Numbered from the stretch's first letter, positions 51,277-59,840 are shown. The stretch is 64,000 nucleotides of DNA from Thiomicrorhabdus sp965602805 (GCA_965602805.1 CBFCZK010000007.1:68231-132230); one strand, 5' to 3'. The notes: generated by a model not told the origin, from the letters alone. Numbers and translations are program-made.

Positions 51277-52728
51277 CTACCGTTCAGTTTGAATCGACAG
51301 GATAGCCAGTGGCTGACGTAATTCAAATGTCAATGCCTTGAAAGGTTCCAGTAGATGCTCAAATTTCTGCGACTGGCTTTCAAAATGAGTATCGATAAAG
51401 ACCTGCAAGTCGCCCATTGCAAGAGACAGAGCACTGGCCGATTCCGTCTGTAGTGCCCAATCAATACGATCGACCAATAACAAACCTCTTTGCACTAATA
51501 CATCTTGCATAATTATCGATTCAACTTGAGTCTGCTCAGCCGAAGTTTCACGCTTTTTCAGTGAAATCACCTGCCCGAAACGCGTCATCAATTGATCCAA
51601 TGCCGACTCAGAACTGATCTCTTCGCCGAGATGGATTTTCTCATCTATCGTTGCTGTATGAGCCTCCGAAGCAGCTTTGGAAGCTTGGTTATCGTTAACC
51701 GATAATTTATACACCGCCGCTTTTAAAGCCTGGGTATTGATGAGTGTCTCACTCAGTACGTTTTTCTGAAAGCGCTCTAAATACGCTAAGTCCTGACCAA
51801 TCAAACGCGCTAAGGTGGTCACCTCCGGAAAATCACTTAACCCAACCGCTTGCTCTAAAGCCAACAACTGTTGAGCCGTCTCCGCCACGCGGCCTTGCAT
51901 AAGCCATTGCGTATTAACTTCAATAATCCACTGCTGAATCTGCAATGCACTTAAAGCCTGCTGAGTCGTCAATGCCTTCTGCTGCGTATTAAAATCAAAT
52001 AACTCACTGAGCTTAGAACCAAGTTCCCCTATTTGCGTTTGTAATTTTTCCTCTAACAGCTTAATAGATGCTTCGGCATTGATTGTAGGTTTTGGAGTTT
52101 CAAGGGCCGACTCAAGCAGCTGTTCGGCACTCTCTTGAACCTTTGCAACTTGAACAGTAGCGGTCTCTTTTAAAGACTGTAAATGCACCTGTAGCTGGGC
52201 CAACTGTTGCTGTGTTGATTGTTTGAGTTCATCCAAATCAGCTTGACTGATCAATGGTTGATTTTCGGAGTCTGCAAGCGCTTCTTCTATTGCCGTCTCA
52301 ATGGCTTTCTGAGAATCGAATTCTTTGGTTTCTTGAGCCGCCAGCCTGGATTCCAAGGCCTGGTTATCTTGATAGAGCTGGGATACATCGGACTGCAATG
52401 TATTGATATGCTGTATTTGCCACGCCGTATTCGGACGCGTAGCAATCAGAACCAAAATCACCACAACAAACATAAGCACCCACAATACGTAACCGCGATA
52501 ACGTGTAAACCAGGCAGGCTTGTTTATGGATTTATCATCAGCAGAATCAGACTTAGCATCCGTCGCCTTAGATTTAGAATAAGCGCGCCCTCTGGCGATT
52601 TTATCTTCGATGGTTGCCTCGATACTAGCCTCAGGACTTTCGGTCAACACTTCGCCTTCCAATACTGCGGATTCGACAGTGGCTTGTTGGCTGTTAGTCT
52701 TACTGCTTGCTCTGTGGTATTTTGTCAT
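51277..52728 (-). CDS. hemX: HemX-like membrane protein
   Basis: 483 residues. N-terminal polar segment (1-70), a single membrane helix (about 78-98, GYVLWVLMFVVVILVLIATR), then a long coiled-coil region (about 105-240) and a helical C-terminal domain (VNTQWLMQGRVAETAQQLLA, near 273). This is the usual form of the HemX family, often mislabelled uroporphyrin-III C-methyltransferase; no methyltransferase motif is seen. The long acidic N-terminal segment is larger than in E. coli. It lies between hemD and hemY; the gap to hemY contains the MITE. Confidence 0.9.
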   Translation of the reverse strand: MTKYHRASSKTNSQQATVESAVLEGEVLTESPEASIEATIEDKIARGRAYSKSKATDAKSDSADDKSINKPAWFTRYRGYVLWVLMFVVVILVLIATRPNTAWQIQHINTLQSDVSQLYQDNQALESRLAAQETKEFDSQKAIETAIEEALADSENQPLISQADLDELKQSTQQQLAQLQVHLQSLKETATVQVAKVQESAEQLLESALETPKPTINAEASIKLLEEKLQTQIGELGSKLSELFDFNTQQKALTTQQALSALQIQQWIIEVNTQWLMQGRVAETAQQLLALEQAVGLSDFPEVTTLARLIGQDLAYLERFQKNVLSETLINTQALKAAVYKLSVNDNQASKAASEAHTATIDEKIHLGEEISSESALDQLMTRFGQVISLKKRETSAEQTQVESIIMQDVLVQRGLLLVDRIDWALQTESASALSLAMGDLQVFIDTHFESQSQKFEHLLEPFKALTFELRQPLAILSIQTER

Positions 52729-52837
52729 ATTGATTTAACCTATTTAAGACTTAATCTAATTTAAGAAGTTGTCTGTTTAGTACGTTACGCATCGACCTGA
52801 TGTTGTGTGCGGATATTTTGCAGTGCTCTATTTACCA

Positions 52838-53656
52838 TTATAAACACTGTTCGGCGGCTTGAATAATGCCTAAATCACTCTGTTTCGTCACCACTTGGAT
52901 ATCCGCAAACCAACCTTGCTGGAGCATAAACTCTTTAATTCTTTGGCTAAAAACAATCGTGTTTTTAAGAAATGACCAGGCCTGCTGAGTTTGTTTTTGG
53001 CCATCCACACTCAATTGATAGCCTTGATCAAACTTAAGCAAACTCGTTATTAAGCTTTCAAAGCTGGCCACACTGGTAATCAGCAATATAGGCTGAGGTG
53101 ATTCGATAAATGAGCGCCAGGCTTGCGGGCAAAACTCAGCAGAAACTCTTTGATAAACATCCCAAGCCTCTACCAAAGCTCCTCTTTCGCTTAACTGACT
53201 CATCAATAAGCTACGACCGGCCTGACCTTTAACAATGAGTATCGATTCACCTTTAACCGACTGCATCGCAGAATGTTCTAGTAGCGCTTCACTATCATAG
53301 GAACCCTCGTGCAAACACTCTACCGGCAGTTGAGCCTGTAAAGCGGTCCGCTGTGTCGCTTTGCCAATGGCAAAAAATCGTGTGTTCGGATATGCGATTT
53401 GAGAGTTTGGCTCTGATTGACTTTTTAACAGACCTTGAACGGCATTGGCGCTGGTTAAGATAACCTTATCATACTGCTGTAAATCTTTGGCTAAGGACTC
53501 CTGCAAGGCTCTTTGAGAAGGCCACTGAATTGCCAAGGTTGGACAATTCAAGACTTGACCACCCGCCTTTTTAACCCACTCAGACAAGCCTTCTGCCTGA
53601 TGTTCAGGCCGAGTATTCAGCAACGTAAAACGTGGCGCCAAATTTATCATAGACAA
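52838..53656 (-). CDS. hemD: Uroporphyrinogen-III synthase
   Basis: 272 residues. HemD closes hydroxymethylbilane to uroporphyrinogen III. The family is poorly conserved; typical features are LLNTRPEHQAEGLSEWVKKA (start), KVILTSANAVQGL (near 66), FFAIGKATQRTAL (near 95), ILIVKGQAGRSLLMSQLSERG (in part; near 145) and ILLITSVASFESLI (near 195). It is 21 bases behind hemC. A one-mismatch copy of the iterated palindrome lies inside. Confidence 0.93.
   Translation of the reverse strand: MSMINLAPRFTLLNTRPEHQAEGLSEWVKKAGGQVLNCPTLAIQWPSQRALQESLAKDLQQYDKVILTSANAVQGLLKSQSEPNSQIAYPNTRFFAIGKATQRTALQAQLPVECLHEGSYDSEALLEHSAMQSVKGESILIVKGQAGRSLLMSQLSERGALVEAWDVYQRVSAEFCPQAWRSFIESPQPILLITSVASFESLITSLLKFDQGYQLSVDGQKQTQQAWSFLKNTIVFSQRIKEFMLQQGWFADIQVVTKQSDLGIIQAAEQCL
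52975..52986. repeat. Degenerate copy of the iterated palindrome in hemD
   Basis: ACCAGGCCTGCT, one mismatch, preceded by TG and followed by GAGT; read on the minus strand within QQAWSFL. A two-mismatch version lies in hemX (52353-52364). Confidence 0.5.
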
Positions 53657-53677
53657 AAAGTCCTCAGAAAATCCTGA

Positions 53678-54631
53678 TTAGCCTTTATGCAAATCAGAAG
53701 CATAGACTTCATCCAAAATAGCTTTCGCTCCCTGGTCTAATAACTTCTCTGCCAAAGCAATCCCCAAGGCTTCTGCATCCTTTTTATCACCTTCAATACT
53801 TGCCGTTAAGATAACGGAACCATCTAATTCCCCTACCAGACCACGCATTGAAATGTTATCGCCGTCTAGTTCAGCAAAAACACCGATAGGCACTTGGCAA
53901 CCGCCTTCTAGACGGTGATTCATTGCACGTTCAGCAATGGTTCGAATCTCTGAATCACGGTGGTTTAACACTTTAATAATTTCATAAATTTCTTTATCGG
54001 CTTCAAAGTATTCAATACCTAAGGTACCTTGACTGACTGCGGGTAAACAAACTTCTGGCGTAATTTCATGGCGAATACGTTCATCCAACTCTAAACGCTG
54101 TAAACCAGAGGTCGCCAAAACAATGGCATCATATTCACCGGCATCCAGCTTACCTAAACGAGTACCAACATTACCGCGCAAATCACGAACATCTAAATCT
54201 GGACGAGCCGCCATCAACTGCGCTTTACGACGGAGGCTTGAGGTACCTAGAATAGCGCCTTTCGGTAACGAATCGAAGGTTGCATGTTTGTTAGAAACAA
54301 AAGCATCAGTCGGCGCATGACGCTCTAGAATCGAACCTAAGGCAAACCCTTCCGGTAACTCCATTGGTACATCTTTCATCGAGTGAATGGCGATATCAGC
54401 TTCACCGGCCATCATGCGATCTTCAAGCTCTTTTGTAAAAAGCCCCTTGCCACCAATTTTGGCTAAAGGCACATCTAAAATTTTATCGCCTTTAGTCGAC
54501 ATTGGTAGCAACACAATCTCGAGTGCGGGAAAAACTTTTTCCAGTTCTGCTTTTACAAATTCAGCTTGCCACATAGCCAGCGGGCTTTTACGAGTTGCTA
54601 TTCTTAAGGTTTTTTTCATTCGATTTTCCAT
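53678..54631 (-). CDS. hemC: Hydroxymethylbilane synthase (porphobilinogen deaminase)
   Basis: About 317 residues. HemC links four porphobilinogens on a dipyrromethane cofactor. Visible: TLRIATRKSPLAMWQAEFVK (start), KDVPMELPEGF (near 103), GTSSLRRKAQLMAARPD (near 145-161; the two Arg are catalytic), and the cofactor Cys in RLEGGCQVPIGVFAEL (near 258). ATG 54631 follows AGGTGAATTA; ATG 54619 (MKKTLR) is an equally good protein start. It heads hemC-hemD-hemX-hemY. Confidence 0.96.
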   Translation of the reverse strand: MENRMKKTLRIATRKSPLAMWQAEFVKAELEKVFPALEIVLLPMSTKGDKILDVPLAKIGGKGLFTKELEDRMMAGEADIAIHSMKDVPMELPEGFALGSILERHAPTDAFVSNKHATFDSLPKGAILGTSSLRRKAQLMAARPDLDVRDLRGNVGTRLGKLDAGEYDAIVLATSGLQRLELDERIRHEITPEVCLPAVSQGTLGIEYFEADKEIYEIIKVLNHRDSEIRTIAERAMNHRLEGGCQVPIGVFAELDGDNISMRGLVGELDGSVILTASIEGDKKDAEALGIALAEKLLDQGAKAILDEVYASDLHKG

Positions 54632-54816
54632 TAATTCACCTGATGACGGTCTGCCAGGTGTTCTGATTTTCAATATCAGTCCATTTTACTGAAAAAAACC
54701 TTAAAGTTTTAGTTAAAATAACGTCTTAACTGCTTAATCAAACAGTCTTCAATTAAGTAACGTGAGACTGAGCTTTTAATCGAAGCCAGATTAAGCACAA
54801 TCAGAGGCCGTATTTG

Positions 54817-55368
54817 ATGAAAAGTCTAGTTCTGGGCGTTATCGTCAGCCTAAGCTTATTGAGTGGTTGCGACCAATCTGCCCAAGCGGCAAAACATGCG
54901 CATTTTAAAGAACTGCAAAACTTACAAACTCTCGGTGTGCAGTCTCAGCAACAACAGCTGCCTATCATGGTGATGTTCGGTGCCGAATGGTGTGAGTTTT
55001 GCGAGCTGCTCAATGAGGAAATATTTGAACCCATGGGTTTGAGCGGATTATATGAAGGCAAAGTGGTCTTAATGCGCCATGTCGGAGTTGATGAAGATGA
55101 GCCAATTCCCGGTTGGAATGGTCAATTCATTAACAAATCCAATTGGGCGTATGCGCTCGATGCAGATTTAACGCCGACCGTTTTGTTTTTTGATGGCGAG
55201 GGCAAGGAAGTCGCTCCGAGAATTGTGGGAATTTCTGAAATCACGCTTTATGCAGGAATTATTCACCAAAACTTAAATATCGCATACCAGAACATGGGGC
55301 TCGATAAACAAATTCCAGTCACGCCTGAACTGCTCGATATTCAGACGAGACAAGCACAAAAAGAATAA
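54817..55368 (+). CDS. Thioredoxin-like lipoprotein (SoxW-like)
   Basis: 183 residues with a lipobox (LSLLSGC, Cys near 18). The thioredoxin-like domain has the redox motif FGAEWCEFCELLNEEI (CxxC near 65-68) and the cis-Pro in LTPTVLFFDGEGKEV (near 117). This pattern resembles SoxW/thioredoxin-like proteins of sulfur-oxidiser periplasms, which keep SoxYZ or similar thiols reduced; the name is inferred from family and organism, since no sox gene is adjacent. GAGG precedes the ATG. It is divergent from hemC and lies upstream of argH. Confidence 0.78.
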   Translation: MKSLVLGVIVSLSLLSGCDQSAQAAKHAHFKELQNLQTLGVQSQQQQLPIMVMFGAEWCEFCELLNEEIFEPMGLSGLYEGKVVLMRHVGVDEDEPIPGWNGQFINKSNWAYALDADLTPTVLFFDGEGKEVAPRIVGISEITLYAGIIHQNLNIAYQNMGLDKQIPVTPELLDIQTRQAQKE

Positions 55369-55385
55369 GTATTTAATATTCATTA

Positions 55386-55457
55386 GAGACCTTGCATAGC
55401 TTGAGTCACTATTAAATTAATCAGATTAAATGAGACCTTGATATCACTCAGGGTCTC
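55386..55457. repeat. Inverted GAGACC / GGTCTC pair before argH
   Basis: A 72-base stretch beginning GAGACCTTGCA and ending GGTCTC, close to the ends of the two MITEs (GAGACCTTTGCA ... GGTCTC) but without a matching interior or flanking duplication. It contains a second hairpin TGAGACC / GGTCTCA (55431-55458). It may be a decayed relative or a chance/regulatory structure in the argH leader. Confidence 0.3.
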
Positions 55458-55478
55458 AAAGTAAAGGTTTAGAACCGT

Positions 55479-56873
55479 ATGAGCAACGAACACAATCAAC
55501 AGAAACTTTCCAGCGCCCGTTTTAGCGAATCAACCGATGCGTTTGTCGAAGCCTTTACCGCATCGATTCAGTTTGACCAGAGAATGTATAAGCAAGATAT
55601 TCAAGGCTCGATTGCCCATGCCAAAATGATTTTCAAGGCGGGTATTCTCAACCAAACTGAATTAGATGACATTCTAAATGGCTTACAACAGGTTCAGAAT
55701 GAGATTGAAGCCGGTGAGTTTAACTGGTCAATTCAACAAGAAGATATTCACATGAATATCGAAGCGCGCTTGACCAGTTTAATTGGCTTTACCGGTAAAA
55801 AGCTGCACACGGGTCGTTCACGTAATGACCAAGTTGCGACCGATATTCGCCTATTTATTCGCGATGAGATTGATGCTATTTTTCCTGAGATGAAGCGTCT
55901 ACAACAAGGCCTAGTCATGTTAGCAGAGCGTGAAGCAGATAGTATCATGCCGGGGTTCACTCATTTGCAAACGGCACAACCAGTGACTTTTGGCCACCAC
56001 ATGTTGGCTTGGTTTGAAATGATTAAACGCGATGTAGAACGTCTGCAAGATTGTCGCAAACGCGTTAATACCTCACCCTTAGGTTCAGCTGCTCTGGCGG
56101 GTACGACTTACCCGATTGACCGCGCTTATACGGCTGAATTATTAGGCTTTGAACGCATTACCGAAAATTCATTAGATGGCGTTTCGGATCGTGACTTTGC
56201 GATTGAATTCACCGCTTTTGCCGCTACTTTAATGATGCACTTATCGCGTTTTTCTGAGGAGTTGGTTTTATGGTCTTCGGCACAATTTCAGTTTATTGAC
56301 TTACCGGATCGTTTTTGTACCGGTTCATCAATTATGCCGCAGAAGAAAAACCCAGATGTACCAGAGTTAGTACGCGGTAAAACTGGGCGCGTTTATGGTC
56401 ATTTGATGAGTTTATTAACGCTAATGAAGTCTCAACCCCTAGCTTATAACAAAGATAACCAAGAAGACAAAGAACCGTTATTTGATACCGTCGATACCGT
56501 TCGCGGTAGCTTACGTGCCTTTGCAGACATGGTACCAGCATTGATTGTAAAACGTGAAATGACTTACGAAGCTGCTAAGCGTGGTTTTTCAACGGCAACC
56601 GATTTAGCCGATTACTTAGTCGGTAAAGGTTTGGCTTTCCGTGACTCACATGAAGTCGTTGGTTTAGCGGTGGCACACGGTATTCAAAGTGGTGAAGATC
56701 TTTCTGAAATGTCCTTAGAGACGTTACAAGGCTTCTGTGACCAGATTACCGAAGATGTCTTTGATGTCTTAACATTGGAAGGTTCAGTAGCGGCTCGTGA
56801 CCACTTGGGTGGCACAGCGCCTAACCAGGTAAGAGCGGCGGTCGCACGTGCTAAAGTCTATTTAGCGGACTGA
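55479..56873 (+). CDS. argH: Argininosuccinate lyase
   Basis: 464 residues, full length. ArgH cleaves argininosuccinate to arginine and fumarate. Visible: FSESTDAFVEAFTASIQFDQ (start), EDIHMNIEARLTSLIG (near 87), LHTGRSRNDQVATDIRLF (near 108), GFTHLQTAQPVTFGHH (His near 160), SPLGSAALAGT, and the lyase signature GSSIMPQKKNPDVPE (near 281). It is followed by a terminator built from the iterated palindrome. Confidence 0.97.
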   Translation: MSNEHNQQKLSSARFSESTDAFVEAFTASIQFDQRMYKQDIQGSIAHAKMIFKAGILNQTELDDILNGLQQVQNEIEAGEFNWSIQQEDIHMNIEARLTSLIGFTGKKLHTGRSRNDQVATDIRLFIRDEIDAIFPEMKRLQQGLVMLAEREADSIMPGFTHLQTAQPVTFGHHMLAWFEMIKRDVERLQDCRKRVNTSPLGSAALAGTTYPIDRAYTAELLGFERITENSLDGVSDRDFAIEFTAFAATLMMHLSRFSEELVLWSSAQFQFIDLPDRFCTGSSIMPQKKNPDVPELVRGKTGRVYGHLMSLLTLMKSQPLAYNKDNQEDKEPLFDTVDTVRGSLRAFADMVPALIVKREMTYEAAKRGFSTATDLADYLVGKGLAFRDSHEVVGLAVAHGIQSGEDLSEMSLETLQGFCDQITEDVFDVLTLEGSVAARDHLGGTAPNQVRAAVARAKVYLAD

Positions 56874-56897
56874 TTAACCGTAATCATTACACTTAGG

Positions 56898-56920
56898 AGT
56901 GACCAGGCCTGGTCACTTTT
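56898..56920 (+). terminator. argH terminator made from the iterated palindrome
   Basis: The exact core at 56902-56913 lies in a 20-bp perfect palindrome (AGTGACCAGG / CCTGGTCACT) followed by seven T. It has the form of an intrinsic terminator 25 bases after the argH stop codon. Confidence 0.8.
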
Positions 56921-56943
56921 TTTATCTGCTTTTCATTTGAGTC

Positions 56944-56955
56944 ACCAGGCCTGGT
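56944..56955. repeat. Iterated palindrome ACCAGGCCTGGT, second copy after argH
   Basis: Exact copy 30 bases beyond the argH terminator copy, upstream of rsuA; flanked TC on the left and CAAA on the right. Confidence 0.85.
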
Positions 56956-57050
56956 CAAACCTACATTTACTATCCCAACACCTTATTCTGGCTTATCTTT
57001 TGCCATAGACTATCATCCATTAGCATTCTGCAATGCCCTCCGGAGGCCCT

Positions 57051-57746
57051 TTGCGTTTAGATTGTTTTCTCAGCAAACAAGCGGCTTACAGCCGTAAATC
57101 TGTTTTACAACTCATCTCCCAACGTAAAGTCACAGTCGATGGTGTCACGGTGGATGACCGCTGCCACCCAGTTACGACCTTTTCTCAGATTGAAGTTTCG
57201 GGTAAACCGGTCAATCTGTCGCAACCTGCGCGTTATTTCATGCTTAATAAACCCGGTGGGTATTTGAGTGCCACCACCGATAAACAGCACCCCGTGGCAC
57301 TTGAGTTATTAAAAGGGGTAGAACTCAGCGGTTTACACATCGCAGGACGACTGGATCGTGCGACCACCGGTTTATTAATTATCACCGATGATGGTAAATG
57401 GTCACGTAAATTGACGGAGCCGAAACAAAAAATACCGAAAACTTATTTAGTTGAAACCGCCTATGCCCTGTCACCAGAAATGCCTCAACGTTTTACCGAG
57501 GGCATCTACTTTAGGTATGAGGACATGACCACCAGTCCAGCAGAAGTTGAGTTATTAAATGAGACCTCTGCACGTTTAACCATCTATGAAGGACGCTATC
57601 ATCAAGTCAAACGCATGTTTGCAGCGGTCGGTAATCGCGTGGTGAGTTTACATAGAGAAAGTATGGGAGAAATTCTTCTAGACTCAACTCTACAGCTAGG
57701 CGAGTTCAGGCCACTAACAGCCAAGGAGATTGATTCTCTGGATTAA
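57051..57746 (+). CDS. rsuA: 16S rRNA pseudouridine(516) synthase RsuA-type
   Basis: 231 residues. The N-terminal S4 domain (RLDCFLSKQAAYSRKSVLQL, 2-21) and pseudouridine synthase domain with catalytic Asp in AGRLDRATTGLLIITDDG (near 98-115) and PKTYLVETAYALS (near 130) fit RsuA. An ATG exists at 57033, but it would place the perfect GGAGG (57042-57046) inside the gene. TTG 57051 sits at the right distance and gives the exact RsuA-type beginning (M)RLD, so a TTG start is chosen. Confidence 0.9.
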   Translation: MRLDCFLSKQAAYSRKSVLQLISQRKVTVDGVTVDDRCHPVTTFSQIEVSGKPVNLSQPARYFMLNKPGGYLSATTDKQHPVALELLKGVELSGLHIAGRLDRATTGLLIITDDGKWSRKLTEPKQKIPKTYLVETAYALSPEMPQRFTEGIYFRYEDMTTSPAEVELLNETSARLTIYEGRYHQVKRMFAAVGNRVVSLHRESMGEILLDSTLQLGEFRPLTAKEIDSLD

Positions 57747-57812
57747 ATGAGGGTTGAATCAGTGTTAAATCAGAGCTAAATGAAGATTAAAACGAAGGGT
57801 AAATAAGAAGTG

Positions 57813-57824
57813 ACCAGGCCTGGT
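57813..57824. repeat. Iterated palindrome between convergent rsuA and GGDEF genes
   Basis: Exact core within a 22-bp perfect palindrome (AAGTGACCAGG / CCTGGTCACTT, 57808-57829), 66 bases after rsuA. Flanks are the same as in the argH terminator copy. Confidence 0.88.
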
Positions 57825-57876
57825 CACTTTCAATTGATGACTTTTACAAAGCCGTTATCACGAGCGGTGTCCCTGG

Positions 57877-59007
57877 TTAAGCAAGCTGACCATACTTAAC
57901 GACCTTATCACGACCGGTTTGCTTAGCGCTATACAATGCTTGGTCAGCCATATCAATCAAACTGACTTCATTATCAACCACCTGCTCAGGATAGGCACAC
58001 AGTCCAATGCTGACGCTTAAATTAATCTGCTGTTCGCCTTCCATAAAGACAGTATCCTTCACTTGGTGACGAATACGTTCACAGACACTCATGGCGTTTT
58101 CTGAACTTGCACCATGTAAAATCATCAAGAACTCTTCACCACCATAACGCACCACAATATCACCATCGCGTAATGCATCTTTAATAATCTTCGTGGTTAA
58201 AATAATCGCCTTATCACCCACTAAATGGCCGTAGTTATCATTAACCAATTTAAAATTGTCAATATCGACCATCGCAACCGTTAGGCTAGAATGCTCTCTG
58301 ACGGCGCGTGAAAAATCCTCTTTAAGTCGATCCATACCAAAACGACGGTTATAAATATTCGTCAGACTATCAATGGCCGCCAGTTTCTGAAACCTTGAAT
58401 GGGTCAGGGCATTATTAATGGCTAAACCAATACTTCGGCTAAACAACTGTGACAGTTGCTCGGTTCTTTTATCTGCTACATTTGCACCGGTTGCGGCGAT
58501 TAACGCGCCTAAGTTAACGCCCTTAAACTCAATCGGTTCAATAAACACCTCAGAAGGATTAAACTGTGCCAGTACACCGTCTAAATCTATATTCTTTGGT
58601 AAAAGAATACTTGCAGACTTACCGGTGTTAACGCATTTTTTAATGACATCATGCTCAACCAATGAATCCGGGTTTAAAATACCGCTAGACGCAACCAGCT
58701 GTAATGCACCTTTTTGCGAGACCAAAATGGCGCCACCATCAAAATTAGTTGACTGAATAAGCAACGAAAGCGTCTCATCTGCTAGGACATTAACATCTAA
58801 ATTTTCAGACATCACCTTGGTAAACTGATTGAAAACACGTTCAACTTCATGCGCCTGAATGAGTGCATGTAACATTTGATTATACGCTTGGGCACTGACA
58901 CCGATTTCATCATTAGAAACCACCTCAATCTTACAAAAACCCTCGTCACACCGCGCAGCATGGGAATCAAATTCCTTCGCCTCTAAGCCTTGTGCAATGT
59001 CCTGCAT
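57877..59007 (-). CDS. GAF-GGDEF diguanylate cyclase, C-terminal part of a split gene
   Basis: 376 residues: HAMP-like start (MQDIAQGLEAKEFDSHAARC ... NDEIGVSAQAYNQML, 1-50), GAF-like domain (about 65-200) and GGDEF domain (about 210-375). The active motif GGEEF (near 287) and inhibitory RxxD (RDGD, five residues before) are intact. No membrane segment is present, although a HAMP domain normally follows one. The membrane part is encoded just upstream (59009-59251) in another frame, separated by one base, which points to a frameshift in a once single receptor gene or, less likely, translationally coupled halves. Confidence 0.88.
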   Translation of the reverse strand: MQDIAQGLEAKEFDSHAARCDEGFCKIEVVSNDEIGVSAQAYNQMLHALIQAHEVERVFNQFTKVMSENLDVNVLADETLSLLIQSTNFDGGAILVSQKGALQLVASSGILNPDSLVEHDVIKKCVNTGKSASILLPKNIDLDGVLAQFNPSEVFIEPIEFKGVNLGALIAATGANVADKRTEQLSQLFSRSIGLAINNALTHSRFQKLAAIDSLTNIYNRRFGMDRLKEDFSRAVREHSSLTVAMVDIDNFKLVNDNYGHLVGDKAIILTTKIIKDALRDGDIVVRYGGEEFLMILHGASSENAMSVCERIRHQVKDTVFMEGEQQINLSVSIGLCAYPEQVVDNEVSLIDMADQALYSAKQTGRDKVVKYGQLA

Positions 59008-59008
59008 C

Positions 59009-59251
59009 TTATGGGATGAACAATTTCAAATGTGGACGAATAACGGTTGAAATCAATAAGAAACTCACCAGGCCAACCACCTGCCCAGCGATTTGCGTCA
59101 CGACAAAAAAGTCCCAATGCATGACTTCTTGTTCAGGAAAACCATACCACACCAGAAAATAAGGAAAACTCAGACCAATCAGCACGCCAACGCCCTGCAT
59201 TAATATAAACTGGTCTAAAAAAATACTTTTGGTTAATCTCGGTATACCCAC
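59009..59251 (-). CDS. Two-helix membrane part of the split GGDEF receptor
   Basis: 80 residues with two membrane helices (about 15-36 and 47-70, separated by FPEQEVMHWDFF) and a basic end (RPHLKLFIP). This end is what usually leads into a HAMP domain, and the next gene begins with one. The TAA stop at 59009-59011 and the ATG at 59005-59007 of the next gene are one base apart. A single insertion or deletion near 59008-59020 would fuse them. Alone, an 80-residue double-span protein has no recognisable function. Confidence 0.65.
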   Translation of the reverse strand: MGIPRLTKSIFLDQFILMQGVGVLIGLSFPYFLVWYGFPEQEVMHWDFFVVTQIAGQVVGLVSFLLISTVIRPHLKLFIP

Positions 59252-59309
59252 GTTAGCTGTCCTTGCTTAACTTGAAACGGTCATTAAAAGAGCTTTTTAT
59301 ACGAGTCGA

Positions 59310-59840
59310 TTAATCCTGAAATTGAATAACCGATCTTACCTTCATGCCTGAATGGCTAAAACTATTCAGGGCAGCGAGATCAATCAGACATGCCATACCC
59401 GCTACTTGATAACCCACTTTTTCACACAGTGTTGCCGCCGCACCCATTGAACCGCCGCTGGCAATCAAGTCGTCCAACAACAATACACGACTACCATCGC
59501 CCTTTTGCATCTCTAAAGTATCTGTGCCGTACTCTAATCCATAATCGATCCTAGCATGAACATTAGGCAACTTACCCGGTTTTCTCACCTTAATAAAACC
59601 CTTGTTATGCTTGTAAGCTAACGCGGATGCAAAAATAAAACCTCGTGATTCAATGCCTGCCAAACAATCTATCTGTTCCCACTCTGCTGCTGAATAAAGC
59701 TCGCTCATGGCATCGATGGTTTCTGTGAAGTGGCTTTTTAATAAAGGAGAGATATCACTGAACACAATACCCGGTTTTGGAAAGTCTGGAACGCTGTCTA
59801 AATACTGCGCTAAAAAATGCTGTGTCTGTGGTTGAGACAT
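59310..59840 (-). CDS. apt: Adenine phosphoribosyltransferase
   Basis: 176 residues. Apt salvages adenine to AMP with phosphoribosyl pyrophosphate. Visible: DFPKPGIVFSDISPLL (near 18), IAGIESRGFIF-like LAGIESRGFIFASAL (near 61), KVRKPGKLPNVHARIDYGLE (near 82-101) and the PRPP loop VLLLDDLIASGGSMGAA (near 119). AGGTGAATT precedes the ATG. Confidence 0.95.
   Translation of the reverse strand: MSQPQTQHFLAQYLDSVPDFPKPGIVFSDISPLLKSHFTETIDAMSELYSAAEWEQIDCLAGIESRGFIFASALAYKHNKGFIKVRKPGKLPNVHARIDYGLEYGTDTLEMQKGDGSRVLLLDDLIASGGSMGAAATLCEKVGYQVAGMACLIDLAALNSFSHSGMKVRSVIQFQD

Noticed and set aside
52219..52764. 181-residue open frame opposite hemX
   Set aside because: Antisense to the long coiled-coil region of hemX; no start signal and no recognisable domain.
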